From: Pseudomonas lalkuanensis
GTDB lineage: Bacteria > Pseudomonadota > Gammaproteobacteria > Pseudomonadales > Pseudomonadaceae
Direction of reading: 5' to 3'
Length of the DNA stretch: 64,000 nt
NCBI RefSeq assembly: GCF_008807375.1
Contig: NZ_CP043311.1
Span: 5,684,001 to 5,748,000 of the forward strand
The stretch's first letter is position 1, and every line of letters begins with the position of its first letter. The position numbers and the translations under genes are program-made. The notes beneath the pieces were generated by a model, which searched no databases, was not told where the DNA came from, and worked only from the letters and a program-made list of their open reading frames with translations. This document shows, piece by piece, positions 62,589-64,000 of this stretch.

Positions 62589-64000
62589 TCACCCCTTCTT
62601 CCCTAATATTCTCCTAAGGAATCGGGTATATCTCCAACTTCTGCTCAAGCCGACTCGTGTCAATCTGCTCCGCAGCTTATCCGCCTCTTCCATTGTTTCA
62701 TGCAATAAAGCACGAGCGCGCTGTAACTCGAACGAAGTTTCCTGCATCATTTTTTCGCGCGCATCAATATCCTTCTTCAAAAGCGCCAGTTCGTCCTTGC
62801 ACTGGCTAAGCTGCTGCGCGCGCCCCTCGGATTCTGAACGAGAGTCCAGCAGCAGAGCCTCAGTTTTCTTCGACTCATTCTGTAGAGTGGTTAGCGCTTG
62901 CTTAAGCTCTGCATTGCCATCGAGCTCCTGCTGATACGCACCTTGCAAACTTTCAAGCGAAGCACTCAAACGAAAGCGGGCTTCATTCAAGGCGGTCAGC
63001 TCTTCACGTTGAACCGCGTTGGCATCGATCAAATTCTGGTTGGTTTCGATGACGTGCTGATGCATCTGCTGAGCAGCCTCAAGCTCAGTGCCCAGTTGGA
63101 GATTCTCTATTTTCTGCTGCTCGACCTCCGCTTCCTTCGCCGCAGCAGTAGCTCGCGCTTGGGTAGCGGCCAGGTCGAGCTCCTTCGTCAGATTCACCGC
63201 CAGTTGTAGCGAACGATCTTTCTCCTGAATGAGCTCACGCAGCAGTTGACTGGCCGCGCGCTCGCTCAAGTTCTGCTCTTGCGCCTGCTCGAACTTCGTC
63301 TTGTACAGCTCAACGCGCCCTTCCAGCGCGATTTGCTCCTTGGAAAGTCTGGAGAGTTCTCCGTCTGCGGAAGCTCTTTCGCTGACTGCGACGTCCCTCT
63401 CAGACTTCAACCGTTCCTGCCCAACCCGAACCTCTTCGAGTTCCTTCTGGTGCTTTCTTACTTCCGAGAACAGGTAATGAACCGGAGAGATTATTCTCTC
63501 GGAACGGTCGCCGTTCTGAAGAACATCAAAACTCACGCGAACCTTGCGAGCACCATCAAAGTGCTCCTGTGCCAGACCCTTGAACCTTATCTGCGGGTCG
63601 CCTCCAGCAAAGAAATACACATCGCCCCAACGATACGCTGCGTTCGTTCTTATATACTTCTTGATACTTTCCGCAGGGCGCTCGTCATAGACCAGCTCAA
63701 CATCACACAACTCGGCAATTACACTTTCCGAGCAGGGATCAAGCCTGACGTCGACGACTCCGCTGCTGGGAAGGTCAAACTCGAGCGACACCCTGTCACT
63801 TGAATCCACAGAAAAGTACCGGCTATCTCGCCTCGACTGGCTGAACCCTTCTCCTTCATCGTAGAAGAGCTCTGCCTCACGCAGGCCGGCCAACAAGGCA
63901 GCGTCACTGAAGAACTTCTGGGCTCTTTCATAGGCGAGGTTCAACTCGTCGAAGGCGTCTAGAACAATGTCTTCGTTGCAACTTTGAGAAATTGCAAGCA
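62589..64000 (-). CDS. Long coiled-coil protein of the glycan island, N-terminus beyond right edge
   Basis: Partial: the frame is open through the right edge (upstream codons read SQSCNEDIVLDAFDEL), so the TTG at 63944 is probably internal. The visible part begins with a beta-rich region containing AELFYDEGEGFSQ and VDVRLDPCSES, a module often placed ahead of glycosyltransferases. Some 270 residues of coiled coil follow (Glu/Gln/Leu heptads) and then a basic end, SRSWRYTRFLRRILGKKG. The coiled coil resembles the length-setting rods of chain-terminator proteins such as WbdD, or may only tether enzymes. A catalytic domain may lie in the missing N-terminus. Confidence 0.78.
   Translation of the reverse strand, partial: LAISQSCNEDIVLDAFDELNLAYERAQKFFSDAALLAGLREAELFYDEGEGFSQSRRDSRYFSVDSSDRVSLEFDLPSSGVVDVRLDPCSESVIAELCDVELVYDERPAESIKKYIRTNAAYRWGDVYFFAGGDPQIRFKGLAQEHFDGARKVRVSFDVLQNGDRSERIISPVHYLFSEVRKHQKELEEVRVGQERLKSERDVAVSERASADGELSRLSKEQIALEGRVELYKTKFEQAQEQNLSERAASQLLRELIQEKDRSLQLAVNLTKELDLAATQARATAAAKEAEVEQQKIENLQLGTELEAAQQMHQHVIETNQNLIDANAVQREELTALNEARFRLSASLESLQGAYQQELDGNAELKQALTTLQNESKKTEALLLDSRSESEGRAQQLSQCKDELALLKKDIDAREKMMQETSFELQRARALLHETMEEADKLRSRLTRVGLSRSWRYTRFLRRILGKKG

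Overview
The window reads as a chromosomal segment of a Pseudomonas species outside, but related to, the P. aeruginosa group. The evidence is the high G+C coding sequence, REP-like palindromes, and the gene order typA-thiI-glnA-ntrBC-secB-gpmI-ctpA-hisBHAF-mutY-yggX-tRNA-Phe, which I recall as the P. aeruginosa order (recalled, not searched). No rRNA, CRISPR array, insertion sequence or phage gene is visible.

Layout. (1) 1-12881, minus: a two-partner secretion locus, with the outer-membrane transporter TpsB/CdiB followed by a giant haemagglutinin-repeat exoprotein (at least 3,695 residues) whose C-terminal effector end lies beyond the left edge. (2) 13105-24912: translational GTPase typA, thiI, glnA with a textbook NtrC/sigma-54 control region, a large MscS-type channel, two small DUF4124 envelope proteins, and ntrB-ntrC preceded by their own NtrC palindrome. 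(3) 24913-33168: a 130-bp tandem repeat array, a small membrane protein, trmL, the secB-grxC-rhodanese cluster, gpmI, and an operon-like run of EnvC-like factor, CtpA-type protease and divergent polysaccharide deacetylase. (4) 33378-38797: two tandem paralogous periplasmic binding proteins, the histidine genes hisB-hisH-DUF2164-hisA-hisF, and a PanZ-like acetyltransferase. (5) 38953-49870: AsmA-family protein, mutY, yggX, tRNA-Phe, an H-NOX sensor paired with a GAF-GGDEF-EAL protein, a polar amino-acid ABC transporter and a methyltransferase.

(6) From tRNA-Thr (50166-50241) rightward the sequence changes character. It becomes visibly richer in A+T, uses TTG/GTG starts, and carries a frame-disrupted lipoprotein gene, an orphan lipoprotein and a surface-polysaccharide island running off the right edge. 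The island holds a KdsB-like CMP-sugar synthetase overlapping a HAD phosphatase, an APS kinase, a putative CMP-sugar-dependent glycosyltransferase, a membrane acyltransferase, an HMGL/DmpG-like aldolase fused to an extra domain, a 1,229-residue multi-module glycosyltransferase, and a long coiled-coil protein.

How they fit together. The left part is house-keeping nitrogen control: NtrBC senses nitrogen status and drives glnA. The middle covers envelope and cell-division maintenance, histidine synthesis and NO/c-di-GMP signalling. The right part is the most novel. Aldolase, HAD phosphatase and KdsB homologue look like a possible three-step route to a CMP-activated 3-deoxy-ulosonic acid, parallel to KdsA-KdsC-KdsB. 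Two homologous transferase domains with KPHP and Ser/Thr motifs look suited to use it, and a coiled-coil protein resembles the rulers of chain-terminating glycan systems. That reading is inference from domains and neighbourhood.
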